From assembly GCA_964598535.1 (NCBI GenBank), contig CAZRCI010000016.1:1-64000 (forward strand): DNA of 64,000 nt, read 5' to 3'. Shown piece after piece: positions 8,951 through 19,638 of the stretch (position 1 is the stretch's first letter; every line of letters starts with the position of its first letter). The notes beneath the pieces were generated by a model, which worked only from the letters and a program-made list of their open reading frames with translations, made no database searches and was not told the DNA's origin. Origin of the DNA: JALHMI01 sp964598535 (GTDB lineage Bacteria; Planctomycetota; Planctomycetia; Pirellulales; PALSA-1355). A program made the position numbers and the translations under genes.

Positions 8951-11182
8951 ATGACCGAGCGGAACAAATTCACCGTCGCCCTGATCGGAAATCCCAACAC
9001 CGGTAAGTCTACGCTATTCACGGCACTTGCCGGAATTCGTCAGCGCGTGGGCAATTACCCTGGCGTGACCGTCGAAAAGAAACTTGGCGGCATGCAATTC
9101 GACGGCAGGCAATTTCAACTCATCGATTTGCCGGGCACCTACAGTCTCGCTCCGCGATCGCCTGACGAAATGGTCGCCGTCGACGTGCTGCTGCATCGAC
9201 GCGATGATACCTCTCGCGTGGACGTGGTGCTGTCGATCGTCGACGCCAGCAACCTGGAACGCAATCTCTATCTGTTGAGCCAGGTGCTCGAATTGGGGCT
9301 TCCCACCATCATCGCGTTGAACATGACCGACATTGCCCGCGACAAGGGGATCTCGATCGATCTCGAACGCCTGCGCAAGCGGTTGGGAATTCCCGTCGTC
9401 GAGGTCCAGGCCAATCGCCGGTTCGGTATCGACCAGCTCAAGCAGGCTTTGGCCCAGGCCGCGCAGTCTCGACACGCGGAGCGGCGAAGCCCCTTCCCAG
9501 AAATCTTCCAGACCGAGACCTCCCGGCTGCAAAGCAACTGGAAGCCGGCCGCGGGCGACGCGCAGCTTCCGCGATATCTGGCAGAGCGGTTGTTGTTGGA
9601 CACCAGCGGCTACCTGCAAGAAACCCTGGCAGGCAGCACGTTGACAGGTACGGTGGATGAAACGCTCGCCGCGGCTCGCGGGCGCCTGGCGGCGGCCGGA
9701 TTCCCGGTGCCGGCCGTCGAGGCCCAGGCCCGCTACGGTTGGGTCGCGGAAGTGCTCTCGGACATCGTGCAGCGGCCCGCCACGCGCCCCGTCACGACGG
9801 GTGACCGGATTGACCGGTTCCTCACCCATAAACTCTGGGGAACGATCGTCTTCGCACTGTTGATGCTGATCGTGTTCTCCTCGGTATTTGTCTTCGCCGA
9901 TCCGGTGATGGGACTGATCGACGGTTGGATCGGCTCACTCGGAGATCTGATTGCCGAGCGCGTACCCGAAGGACCGCTCCAGTCACTGCTGGTCGACGGT
10001 ATCGTCGGCGGTGTCGGCAGCGTGCTCGTTTTCTTGCCACAAATCGTGTTCTTATTTTTCTTCCTGGCGGTTCTGGAAGACTGCGGTTACATGGCGCGGG
10101 CCGCCTACCTGATGGACAAGCTGATGGTTCGCGTGGGGCTCAGCGGCAAATCGTTCATTCCGCTGCTGTCGTCGTTCGCCTGCGCGATCCCGGGTGTCAT
10201 GGCCACCCGAGTGATCGAAAACCGCCGCGATCGCTTGACGACGATTCTGATCGCGCCGCTCATGAGCTGCAGCGCGCGGCTGCCGGTCTACGCGATCCTC
10301 ATCGGGGCGTTTATCCCAGCGACAACCGTGCTGGGGTTCTTGCCGCTGCAAGGGTTGACGCTGTTCGCGATGTACGTACTGGGGATGACCACCGCGGCCA
10401 TCGTCGCGCTGATCCTCAAACGAACGTTGCTGCGAGGTCCCACGCCGCCATTCGTCATGGAACTGCCCACCTACAAATGGCCCTCGCCGCGAAACGTGCT
10501 GCAACGCATCGGCGAACGCGCCTGGTCGTTCGTCTATCGGGCGGGCACGTTGATCTTTGCCGTCTCGGTGCTGGTTTGGGCCGCCGCGTATTATCCTCGC
10601 AATTCCGTCGAAGTTTCTGAAACGCTGGCCCCGCGTCGCGAGGTTCTGGCCGCGGAGCTCGAAACCCTGCCGGAAGACGCGCCCCGGCACGCCGAAGCGG
10701 CCGAGCAACTCACCGACCTCGACAACCAGATTGCGGCCGTCTACCAGCGCGATAGTTATCTCGGCCGGGCGGGACAATGGATCGAACCGGTGGTAAAGCC
10801 GCTCGGCTGGGACTGGCGAATCGGCAGTGCGGCCATCGCCTCGTTCCCAGCTCGCGAAGTGGTGATGGGCGTGCTGGGGGTCATTTACAATCTAGGCGGC
10901 GACCTGGACGTAGGCGAACGGTCGGACCAGGATCGACTCGGGGCGCGCATGCGAGCCGCCGTCTGGGACGATACCGGCAAACCGGTCTACAATATCCCCG
11001 TGGCACTCTCGATTATGGTGTTCTTCGCCCTGTGCGCGCAGTGCGCGGCTACATTGATTGTCATCTCGCGCGAGACGAATAGTTGGCGGTGGCCGGTGTT
11101 CACGTTTGTTTATATGACCACGCTGGCGTATTTCGGGGCCTTGCTGACCTACCAGATCGGAATGCGATGGCCGGCGTTCTAA
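8951..11182 (+). CDS. feoB: Ferrous iron transporter FeoB
   Basis: Inner-membrane Fe(II) transporter. The N-terminal G domain has GNPNTGKST (residues 13-21), DLPGTYSL (from residue 59) and NMTD near residue 120. A helical guanine-dissociation-inhibitor region follows. Then come the core membrane domains with the gate repeats: SCAIPGVMATR in the first and ASFPAREVVMGVLGVIYN in the second. The length of 743 residues is normal. An insertion of charged helix (about residues 560-600) separates the two Gate repeats, as in many FeoB. The ATG at 8951 is preferred because it begins directly at MTERNKFTVALIG, and the frame runs upstream to 8894. Confidence 0.95.
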   Translation: MTERNKFTVALIGNPNTGKSTLFTALAGIRQRVGNYPGVTVEKKLGGMQFDGRQFQLIDLPGTYSLAPRSPDEMVAVDVLLHRRDDTSRVDVVLSIVDASNLERNLYLLSQVLELGLPTIIALNMTDIARDKGISIDLERLRKRLGIPVVEVQANRRFGIDQLKQALAQAAQSRHAERRSPFPEIFQTETSRLQSNWKPAAGDAQLPRYLAERLLLDTSGYLQETLAGSTLTGTVDETLAAARGRLAAAGFPVPAVEAQARYGWVAEVLSDIVQRPATRPVTTGDRIDRFLTHKLWGTIVFALLMLIVFSSVFVFADPVMGLIDGWIGSLGDLIAERVPEGPLQSLLVDGIVGGVGSVLVFLPQIVFLFFFLAVLEDCGYMARAAYLMDKLMVRVGLSGKSFIPLLSSFACAIPGVMATRVIENRRDRLTTILIAPLMSCSARLPVYAILIGAFIPATTVLGFLPLQGLTLFAMYVLGMTTAAIVALILKRTLLRGPTPPFVMELPTYKWPSPRNVLQRIGERAWSFVYRAGTLIFAVSVLVWAAAYYPRNSVEVSETLAPRREVLAAELETLPEDAPRHAEAAEQLTDLDNQIAAVYQRDSYLGRAGQWIEPVVKPLGWDWRIGSAAIASFPAREVVMGVLGVIYNLGGDLDVGERSDQDRLGARMRAAVWDDTGKPVYNIPVALSIMVFFALCAQCAATLIVISRETNSWRWPVFTFVYMTTLAYFGALLTYQIGMRWPAF

Positions 11183-11202
11183 CAGGCTGCTGAAAGAGGA
11201 AT
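11180..11202 (+). repeat. Partial copy of the stop-anchored dispersed repeat
   Basis: TAACAGGCTGCTGAAAGAGG resembles the first 20 nt of the full copies at 11406 and 63122 (TAGCAAG, CTGCTGA, AGAGG elements). It begins at the TAA of feoB and supplies the Shine-Dalgarno-like AGAGGA of the next gene. Confidence 0.45.
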
Positions 11203-11207
11203 CCGGT

Positions 11208-11408
11208 ATGTCGTCCGATTGGCAAAACCTGATCGTTTCGCTCATCGTCGCGGGCGCGGCCGGCTATGTGGGGCGACTCGCCTGGAGATCGTTGCTCGCA
11301 CGAAAAACCTCGGCGTGCGGCGGCTGTCGCGGATGCGCAAGCCCTGAAGAGGTGCGCGGCGTATTTAACATCGCCGCGCCGACGTCCGATACCAACCAAG
11401 CTCGCTAG
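11208..11408 (+). CDS. FeoB-associated Cys-rich membrane protein
   Basis: A 66-residue protein with one N-terminal transmembrane helix (LIVSLIVAGAAGYVGRLAW) followed by a cysteine cluster CGGCRGCA. This is the layout of the FeoB-associated Cys-rich family, often encoded after feoB, with a suggested but unproven role in iron handling at the membrane. It starts 26 bp after feoB. Its ribosome-binding site (AAAGAGGA) lies inside a partial copy of the dispersed repeat that begins at the feoB stop. Confidence 0.85.
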   Translation: MSSDWQNLIVSLIVAGAAGYVGRLAWRSLLARKTSACGGCRGCASPEEVRGVFNIAAPTSDTNQAR

Positions 11409-11490
11409 CAAGCCGCCTGCTGAAAAAGGTCCGTCGTGACCTTTTTCAGCCTCGCGAAGTGCGGAGCTAAGCTCCACACCGCTCGACAAA
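11406..11490. repeat. Dispersed two-hairpin repeat, copy 1
   Basis: Starts at the TAG stop of the Feo-associated gene. The first hairpin is perfect: CTGAAAAAGGTC (11420-11431) with GACCTTTTTCAG (11438-11449). The second is GTGCGGAGCT (11459-11468) with AGCTCCACAC (11470-11479), one mismatch. The same layout with about 80% identity occurs after csrA at 63122-63203. The first hairpin may act as a two-way transcription terminator between the convergent feo and DUF1573 genes, but the T-run lies within the stem. Confidence 0.75.
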
Positions 11491-11507
11491 TTCGGAGGGA
11501 CGCTTCC

Positions 11508-12578
11508 CTAGGGCTGAATGATGTTTTTCGCCGCGGATCGCTTCTGAACCCTGGGCTCGAACTCGCCCGCCGGAGTTGGCGAGGTTGGCGCGCCCGCTCG
11601 AACTACTTCGGCAAAGGCCGTCACGGCCGGCGCCGAGCCGTTTTGATCGGTCTTGATGCTGATTTTTTGCGAGATCTGACCTTCCGCCTCTCCGGCCGTA
11701 AACACAACCGGAATCAGATGGACCATCTTCGCCTCGGGCGAATGCTCGATCTGGAAGCAATCGGCACACTCGACCTGCATGATCTTGAACGGCCGCTTGC
11801 CACGCACCACGAGGTTCTTCGTCACCTTCTGGCCGGGATTCACGACGCCCAGGAACAATTTCGAGGGGCTGATCGTGATCTCGGAAGCCACGCGTCCCTG
11901 CAAATCAACGGGAATCTCGCGGGCCTTGGCGTCATTGGTAACCAGAATCAACTGATCGTGCAGGTAGCCGCTGGGCGCGTCTCTGGTCAGCCGCACCAGC
12001 AAATCGTACGCAACGCGGCCGCCCCCGCGCGCGGTCTCGGTCATTTCAACCTCGTACCAGGGATCGGCCGTCTTGGCGTCGAGCAACTTCCAATCGTCGC
12101 GCCCGGCATAGCTCACGTGCAGTTTTTGCTCGGCGGGCGATCCCTGATCGACGCTTCCAAAGTCGATGATTCCCGGCTGTGTTACGACATCGCTCCGGAT
12201 GAACGCCGTGATATTCAGTTGAACCTCGGCATGGAACGGCTTGTCGAAGGTGACCGTCAACGTGGCCGATTTTTGCCCGGTGAAGTTCTTAGTATTGAGT
12301 TGCGCGACAATCTCTCCCGTTTCAAAGGTCTTCAAGTCGGCCTTTGTAACCTTGGGCGTCGTGCAGCCGCAACTGGAGCGCACGGACTGAACGTGCGCAT
12401 CCTCCTCGTAGATGTTCTTGATCACAAACCGGTATTCGGCCAGCGAGCCTTTCGCCACGGCCCCAAAATCGTGGGTCGTGGTGTTGAACATCTTAACGGC
12501 CCAATCCTGAGCCTGGGCAGCAGACCCGACCAGGGCTGCCAGCAGTACCAAACCGGCGATCTTCGAGATGCGTACCAC
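11508..12578 (-). CDS. Exported DUF1573-family protein
   Basis: A protein of about 356 residues with a signal peptide (VVRISKIAGLVLLAALVGSA, then AQAQ) followed by an Ig-like DUF1573 domain. The family hallmark is HDFGAV, then SSCGCTTPKV, near mature residues 15-60. A second similar beta domain follows (IDFGSVDQGSPAEQKLHVSYAG), and a third (SEITISPSKLFLGVVNPGQKVTKNLVV) carries a CADC. Function is unknown and the protein is probably periplasmic. The GTG at 12578 is chosen because it opens the signal peptide. The frame continues upstream to an ATG at 12671, which would add 31 polar residues and has no Shine-Dalgarno. It is divergent from the thioredoxin-NHL gene. Confidence 0.8.
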   Translation of the reverse strand: MVRISKIAGLVLLAALVGSAAQAQDWAVKMFNTTTHDFGAVAKGSLAEYRFVIKNIYEEDAHVQSVRSSCGCTTPKVTKADLKTFETGEIVAQLNTKNFTGQKSATLTVTFDKPFHAEVQLNITAFIRSDVVTQPGIIDFGSVDQGSPAEQKLHVSYAGRDDWKLLDAKTADPWYEVEMTETARGGGRVAYDLLVRLTRDAPSGYLHDQLILVTNDAKAREIPVDLQGRVASEITISPSKLFLGVVNPGQKVTKNLVVRGKRPFKIMQVECADCFQIEHSPEAKMVHLIPVVFTAGEAEGQISQKISIKTDQNGSAPAVTAFAEVVRAGAPTSPTPAGEFEPRVQKRSAAKNIIQP

Positions 12579-12990
12579 GGATGCGTAATTCTCCGACTGC
12601 AGGCGGGCGGCCGAACTTTCCGCGGTCGCCACTTCGTTCGACGAAGCTTGTGCCCTCCTGCTGAGGGCCATTCGGCAAAACGTGGAGAAAAAGCGGGAGG
12701 CATTGGCCGGATCTGCCGAGCCAACTCTACCGCTGGATGCGTAAAAGTGTCAACTTCGTCTGAAAATGGTATCGGTTATTACGGTTCTTTCGGCAATTCG
12801 GTGCGTCCACAAAAGCTTTTCTGCCATCCGCCTCCGCTGGAAGTTTTGATTTGCACAAATTGGAACGAGTTGCGGCAGCCTAGCCGGGGCTCGCGTTTCC
12901 CCGGCGGCGACAGCAGGGTAAGATAAGCCTGCGCTGGCGATCGCTCGTCCAACGGTTATCCCGCTAGAAAACGCATTGGAGAGAGATGAG
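12579..12990. other. Intergenic region between DUF1573 and thioredoxin-NHL genes
   Basis: About 410 bp of divergent upstream sequence. Apart from the possible 31-codon extension of the DUF1573 frame, I see no coding potential and no confident promoter. Local AT-rich patches around 12750-12810 could hold promoters. Confidence 0.4.
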
Positions 12991-15123
12991 ATGCCTCCCA
13001 CCCACCCAGCCACTGGCTTCCGCCTGCTAGCCGCCTGCGTACTAGCAATTTCTGCCATCGTAGTAGGGGGGGGAAGCCATCCGAAAGGCGCCACGGCAAG
13101 CGCGCAAGAAGCCGAGCCGCCGGCCTCCCCCTTCGCTCGCAAGATGAAGGCCCCCTCGCTCGATGGGGGCGTAGAATGGGTCAATACGGCAGGCCCACTC
13201 GACCTCAAAGAACTGCGGGGCAAATTCGTCCTGCTCGATTTTTGGACTTACTGCTGCATCAACTGCATGCACATCCTGCCCGAGCTCAAAAAGCTCGAAC
13301 ACGCTTATCCCAATGAAATCGTGGTGATCGGCGTCCATTCGGCAAAGTTCGAGAACGAACGAGACACCAAGAACATTCGCGAGGCCATCGAGCGCTACGA
13401 AATCGATCATCCCGTGGTCAACGATTCCCGCCACGTGCTCTGGAACAAGTTCGAGGTGAATAGCTGGCCCACGCTATGCGTCATCGACCCCGAGGGAAAC
13501 CTAGTCGCCCGAAATAGCGGCGAGATCGACTTCGAAACGCTCGATGCCTTTTTCAAGAAGGTGCTTCCGTACTATCGCGACAACGGTCTGATGCGACCGT
13601 CGCCCCCTCCGATCACAAACCGCGACGCCGGCTATGCGCCCCCCGAAACGGCCTTGCGCTATCCCGGCAAGGTGCTGGCCGACGAGAAGGCCGACCGGCT
13701 GTTCATCGCCGACAGCAACCACAATCGGATCGTCATTGCGAAGCTCGATGGCACGCTGGTAGACGTTGTTGGCTCGGGCGAGATCGGCGCGGCCGATGGA
13801 GCGTACGGCACGGCCCAATTCGATCACCCTCAGGGCATGGCCTTCGACGCGGATAAAGACGCGCTCTACGTCGCCGATACCGAGAATCATCTGCTGCGCA
13901 AGATCGACCTGAAAAAGAAAGAAGTCGCCACGATCGCGGGTACCGGAAAGCAAGCCCGGCCGGCCACGCACGAATTTGTGGCCGGAGCGGGGTCTGGCAA
14001 GCTTGTCGGCCGGGCCTTGAAGACGCCGCTCAATAGCCCCTGGGCGCTCTGGCTACGCAACAAAGAGCTGTATATCGCCATGGCCGGACCGCATCAGATC
14101 TGGAGAATGTCGCTCGCGCGCGGCGATATTGGTCCGTTTGCCGGCAACGGTCGCGAAGATATCGTCGATGGCCCTCATTTGCCCTCGGCGCCGTACGAAA
14201 CCGGAGCTTCGAGCTTCGCGCAGCCTAGCGGACTCGCCTCGGACGGCAAAGTGCTCTATGTGGCCGATAGCGAGGGCAGCTCGATTCGCGCCGTGCCGTT
14301 CGACACTTCGCAGCCGGTGACGACCGTCGTCGGCACCGCATGGTCGCCCACGGGTCGCCTTTTTTTATACGGCGACGTTGACGGACAGGGCCAAGAGATT
14401 CGCTTGCAGCATGCACTGGGCGTCGTCCACCACGATGGCAAGCTGTACGTCGCCGACACCTACAATAACAAGATCAAGGTCGTCGACCCGAAACGCGGCA
14501 CCGCGGTTTCTCTGGTTGGCTCGCTCGAACCGGGCAATACCGATGTTCCCCCCAAGTTTGATGAACCCGCGGGCATTTCCTATGCCGCTGGCAAGCTCTA
14601 TGTCGCGGATACCAATAACCACGCGATCCGCACCATCGACCTTGCCAAGCAAAACCAGGTAACCACGCTCGATATCCAGGGGCTAGCGCCGCCCAAGGTG
14701 GAGTCCAAGCAGGCGCCGCCAAGCTTCCCTGGGGCGATTCCAGTTCCGCTGGCCGAAGCCAGGCTCAAGCCGGCCGACGGAAAGGTCCGCTTGCAGGTCG
14801 ACTTGAAGTTGCCCGAGGGGTACAAGATCAACCCGATCGCGCCGCTGCGTTATTTGGTAGCAGCCTCGGGCGATGCCGGCCCTATCGATCGGACAGCCCT
14901 GGGCAATGTGGAGCAAGTTGCCGAGCCCGCAGCCAGTTTCGAGATCGACTTGCCAGCACCGAGCAAGGGCAGCGAAAACCTCGAGGTAGCGGTCGCTTAT
15001 TATTACTGCCAGGATGGCAGCGAGGGCCTATGCAAGGCGGGCAGCGTGCTCTTTAAGCTTCCCATCACCGTGGCCGATGATGGCCAGATATCGGCACACC
15101 TCCCATTTACGGTGACGGAATAA
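12991..15123 (+). CDS. Exported thioredoxin-NHL repeat protein (NHLRC2-like)
   Basis: A 710-residue protein. It has an N-terminal signal or anchor (about residues 10-35), then a thioredoxin-like domain with WTYCCINC (Cys88, Cys89, Cys92) in place of WCGPC. A six-bladed NHL beta-propeller follows, with repeated patterns such as FDHPQGMAFDADKDALYVADTENHLLRKID. The C-terminal beta domain resembles the DsbD N-terminal fold and contains YYCQDGSEGLCKAGS. This order matches bacterial relatives of animal NHLRC2. It is probably periplasmic, and a thiol-redox role is an inference. The ATG at 12991 has GGAGAGA before it, and a TTG at 12976 is the alternative. A DUF1573 gene is divergent to it. Confidence 0.85.
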   Translation: MPPTHPATGFRLLAACVLAISAIVVGGGSHPKGATASAQEAEPPASPFARKMKAPSLDGGVEWVNTAGPLDLKELRGKFVLLDFWTYCCINCMHILPELKKLEHAYPNEIVVIGVHSAKFENERDTKNIREAIERYEIDHPVVNDSRHVLWNKFEVNSWPTLCVIDPEGNLVARNSGEIDFETLDAFFKKVLPYYRDNGLMRPSPPPITNRDAGYAPPETALRYPGKVLADEKADRLFIADSNHNRIVIAKLDGTLVDVVGSGEIGAADGAYGTAQFDHPQGMAFDADKDALYVADTENHLLRKIDLKKKEVATIAGTGKQARPATHEFVAGAGSGKLVGRALKTPLNSPWALWLRNKELYIAMAGPHQIWRMSLARGDIGPFAGNGREDIVDGPHLPSAPYETGASSFAQPSGLASDGKVLYVADSEGSSIRAVPFDTSQPVTTVVGTAWSPTGRLFLYGDVDGQGQEIRLQHALGVVHHDGKLYVADTYNNKIKVVDPKRGTAVSLVGSLEPGNTDVPPKFDEPAGISYAAGKLYVADTNNHAIRTIDLAKQNQVTTLDIQGLAPPKVESKQAPPSFPGAIPVPLAEARLKPADGKVRLQVDLKLPEGYKINPIAPLRYLVAASGDAGPIDRTALGNVEQVAEPAASFEIDLPAPSKGSENLEVAVAYYYCQDGSEGLCKAGSVLFKLPITVADDGQISAHLPFTVTE

Positions 15124-15171
15124 CCCCTTCTTTTCGGGCTATCTTGGTGGCTGGTCGGCCGCGCCCCGTCA

Positions 15172-15200
15172 TTGATCGCAAGTACAAAAACCGTTACAAT
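15172..15200 (+). promoter_or_regulatory. Sigma-70-type promoter of rpsA
   Basis: TTGATC (15172-15177) and TACAAT (15195-15200) are separated by exactly 17 bp, upstream of rpsA with a leader of about 130 nt. The leader may host S1 autoregulation, but I see no defined structure. Confidence 0.55.
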
Positions 15201-15339
15201 TTGCGATTCGCCATCAACCTTGGTGAGCCGGTCCGTGGTGGACTGGTCGGGTTGAGGGGCAGCGGGACTCGTAAACGTTTTGAAGCTCTGCCGCGCGGTT
15301 TGTAGACGTCGCGGGGAGTTGCACCACACATCAAATCAC

Positions 15340-17118
<1,779 letters not shown>

Positions 17119-17151
17119 ACATTGCTTGCTGGTTCGCAGTATTGAAAGTTC

Positions 17152-17191
17152 ACGACCCCACGGGCTACCTGGTCCGTGGGGTCGTTTTTTT
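17152..17191 (+). terminator. Intrinsic terminator after rpsA
   Basis: Perfect 12-bp stem ACGACCCCACGG (17152-17163) with CCGTGGGGTCGT (17174-17185), 10-nt loop, then a run of seven T. Confidence 0.9.
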
Positions 17192-17282
17192 GCGCCAATC
17201 GCTCGACTATACGTTGTCACCGCCCTGCCCGGGGGCCGCTCTCCACGTCACACCGGTCTGGCATCCTAGAGAGGCCCGCACA

Positions 17283-18761
17283 CTACGAGCGCCGATCGAA
17301 GTCGATCCGCGTCCACAGTCGCCACGCGCTAACGATGGCAACCGCACTGACCGTTGCCGGAATCAACAGGAGCGGTATCGCCACGTTCGGGTCGGGGACG
17401 ACTCGCATTTGTCGGGTGAGACGTCCCAGCAGCGCACCGAACGGAATACCACCTAGAAAAAACGTGCCGAAAGCGATTGTTAATCCCAGCCACTGTCGTT
17501 CAATGACAACGATGATGGAAGCGAAAGCCAAGGACGCCAACCACAGCGTGGCGGAAAGAAGCACGAGCATGAACAGAGCCTGCGCCCAGTCGGCGATCAG
17601 TGCTTGCCATGCAATCGGAGAAAACCACTGGTCGCGCAGTTGAATGGAGAGAGTGGCAATCGCCCCCGCCGTGAGAGCAGGTGGAATCAAGTCCGAGGCG
17701 AGTGAGGCCGCCCACTCGCGCTGTAAACTCGTGCGTCGCGTCGGCCGCAGCGATTCGATGTCCAGGCAGGTCAGCCGCTTGCGCCAAGCATACGCAATTA
17801 AAATGCTGGTGATGAACAGCGTAAACGTCGGGTAAACGCCGAGGCGCAAGGGAGGCAGTGTTTGTCTGTGGGCCGGCGATATGACCGGCAGGATCCATGT
17901 GCCAAGCGCTAGCACGAGCGATCCCAAAACGACCGTCAGCACCGGGAGGGTTCGAGGATTACCCGCTCTCCATCGCAAGACGCGATTCCAGAGCGTGGAC
18001 TTATGCGCAGGAGACCTCCAGTTTTTGAGGAACGATTCGAACGACTCCTCGGCAAACATCGCGCCGCGATGAGAGGACGTCGCCGCGCGGTCCGGTGCGT
18101 TTCCGAAAGTGGCCGTTGCGCCCGCGAGGGTTCGCAATGTCTGGCAGGCGTGCCAAGAGAGGCCTGTGCCGAGTAGAAGCATTCCATATATCAGCAATTC
18201 ATCGGTAAGCGAGTAGACGCGTTGGCCGGAAAATAGCTCACCTGCCATATATCGACCGAAGGAGAAAACCCAGAGCGGCATGACGATCATCGTCCCCAGA
18301 CGCAACAACTTATCCAGCAGACGGAGCTCCGTCGCGAGATCCGAGTTGGGCTTCACCGAGCCCACACCGATGCCAAAAAAGAATCCGGTGATGCCAATGC
18401 TGAATACTGTTGTCGCGAGCAATGGCTGATTCTGAATCCAGGTGCAAAAGCTCACTCCTGCCACGATGGTAACTAGCCACACGGCAGCAACCCACGCGTG
18501 TGCCTGGACAAATCGAGGTGACAGGCGACTTGCCGGACTCCGAAACTGCATCGCCAGTACGCCTCCCACGGCACTTGCCAAGGCCGCTGGACCGACGCCC
18601 GCAAACCAGGGAAAAGGAAACGGAACGAGAACGCGCAACTTCGAGCCGAACATTCCGCGTGCAGCGATCAGTGCAAGCGTCCAACAGGCAAAGGCAAGTA
18701 CCGCCAAAAAGAGTTTGTTCGACAGGTACGTTCGCAGCACCCAGAGCATTTGCTTACTCAT
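17283..18761 (-). CDS. ABC transporter permease-like integral membrane protein
   Basis: A 492-residue protein with about ten to twelve hydrophobic helices (for example LFLAVLAFACWTLALIAARG, LLATTVFSIGITGFFFGIGVG, WLGLTIAFGTFFLGGIPFGALL). Sequence similarity to known permeases is not obvious to me. The call rests on topology and on being the last gene of a GntR-ATPase-permease operon of YtrA/B type. Its start overlaps the end of the ATPase gene by 8 bp. The exported substrate is unknown; cell-envelope stress or bacteriocin resistance is the role of some ytr operons elsewhere. Confidence 0.75.
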   Translation of the reverse strand: MSKQMLWVLRTYLSNKLFLAVLAFACWTLALIAARGMFGSKLRVLVPFPFPWFAGVGPAALASAVGGVLAMQFRSPASRLSPRFVQAHAWVAAVWLVTIVAGVSFCTWIQNQPLLATTVFSIGITGFFFGIGVGSVKPNSDLATELRLLDKLLRLGTMIVMPLWVFSFGRYMAGELFSGQRVYSLTDELLIYGMLLLGTGLSWHACQTLRTLAGATATFGNAPDRAATSSHRGAMFAEESFESFLKNWRSPAHKSTLWNRVLRWRAGNPRTLPVLTVVLGSLVLALGTWILPVISPAHRQTLPPLRLGVYPTFTLFITSILIAYAWRKRLTCLDIESLRPTRRTSLQREWAASLASDLIPPALTAGAIATLSIQLRDQWFSPIAWQALIADWAQALFMLVLLSATLWLASLAFASIIVVIERQWLGLTIAFGTFFLGGIPFGALLGRLTRQMRVVPDPNVAIPLLLIPATVSAVAIVSAWRLWTRIDFDRRS

Positions 18762-19638
18762 GGCCGTTGAGCTCCACGAAGATTTCTTCGAGATTCAGGT
18801 CCTCCACGCGCACTTCGGCCTGGTAGCGGTCTTCCAGTTCGTCAATCAGCTTCGGCGTCACCGTGCTGACCGTGGCCAGGGCGCTGCGGCCCTCGATCTT
18901 GGCGGTCAGCAGCCCGGGAATGTCGAGCTCATACGGTAGGTCTTCCGCAGATCGAACGCGCAGCCGTTTGACGCGATCTTTCAGCTCATCGAGCTCGGAG
19001 TAGCTGGCGATTCGGCCGGCGTGCAAGATGGCAACGTGCGTCGCCACGCGTTCCAGGTCGGAACTGATGTGCGTGGAGAATAACACGGTACGGTTTCCAT
19101 CGCGGGCAAGCTCCAAAATCGAGCGGAGAAAATCGCGCCGGGCAACCGGGTCGAGGCTCGCCACGGGTTCGTCGAGCACCGCCAGGTCGGGCCGATGGCC
19201 CAGAGCCAGGACGATGGCCAGGGTTTGCAACTGACCTGTCGAAAGCGCCTGCACGCGCTCGCCGAGCGGCACTCGCCAGCGTTCGACCAGCTCGTTTGTC
19301 CAAGGTTCATCCCAGTTGGGATAGAACGTCGAAGTGTACTGGATCAGATGGCGAACCTTCATCCAGTCGAGCTGATGGACGACTTGCGGCACGTAGCCCA
19401 GGCGGCCTTTGACCTCAGGTGAAAGGTTTCGCGAATCGTCACCCAAGAGCCGTGCCGAACCGCCGTCCGGACGCACGAGCCCCAGCGAACATTTGATGAG
19501 CGTGCTCTTGCCCGAGCCATTCATGCCCATGAGGCCCACGACAGCGCCGCGCGGAATGCGCAGGTCGACGCCCCGCAATACTGGCTTGCGATCGTAGGAC
19601 TTTTCTAGATCCGCGATGTCGATGGCGATTTGTTCCAC
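18754..19638 (-). CDS. ABC transporter ATP-binding protein (YtrB-like)
   Basis: A 294-residue ATPase. Walker A is GMNGSGKST (residues 38-46), the signature is ALSTGQLQ (LSTGQ rather than LSGGQ), and Walker B is LAVLDEPVASLDP. The H-loop region is VLFSTHISSDLERVATH. The 80-residue C-terminal extension is typical of exporters of the YtrB/CcmA/NatA type. It lies between the GntR gene, which it overlaps by 34 bp, and the permease gene, so the three are clearly cotranscribed. Confidence 0.9.
   Translation of the reverse strand: MEQIAIDIADLEKSYDRKPVLRGVDLRIPRGAVVGLMGMNGSGKSTLIKCSLGLVRPDGGSARLLGDDSRNLSPEVKGRLGYVPQVVHQLDWMKVRHLIQYTSTFYPNWDEPWTNELVERWRVPLGERVQALSTGQLQTLAIVLALGHRPDLAVLDEPVASLDPVARRDFLRSILELARDGNRTVLFSTHISSDLERVATHVAILHAGRIASYSELDELKDRVKRLRVRSAEDLPYELDIPGLLTAKIEGRSALATVSTVTPKLIDELEDRYQAEVRVEDLNLEEIFVELNGHE

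Noticed and set aside
11436..12926. A 496-codon plus-strand frame opposite the DUF1573 gene
   Set aside because: The minus-strand protein has a signal peptide and the DUF1573 Cys motif; the plus-strand frame has Arg-rich shadow composition and starts inside the repeat.
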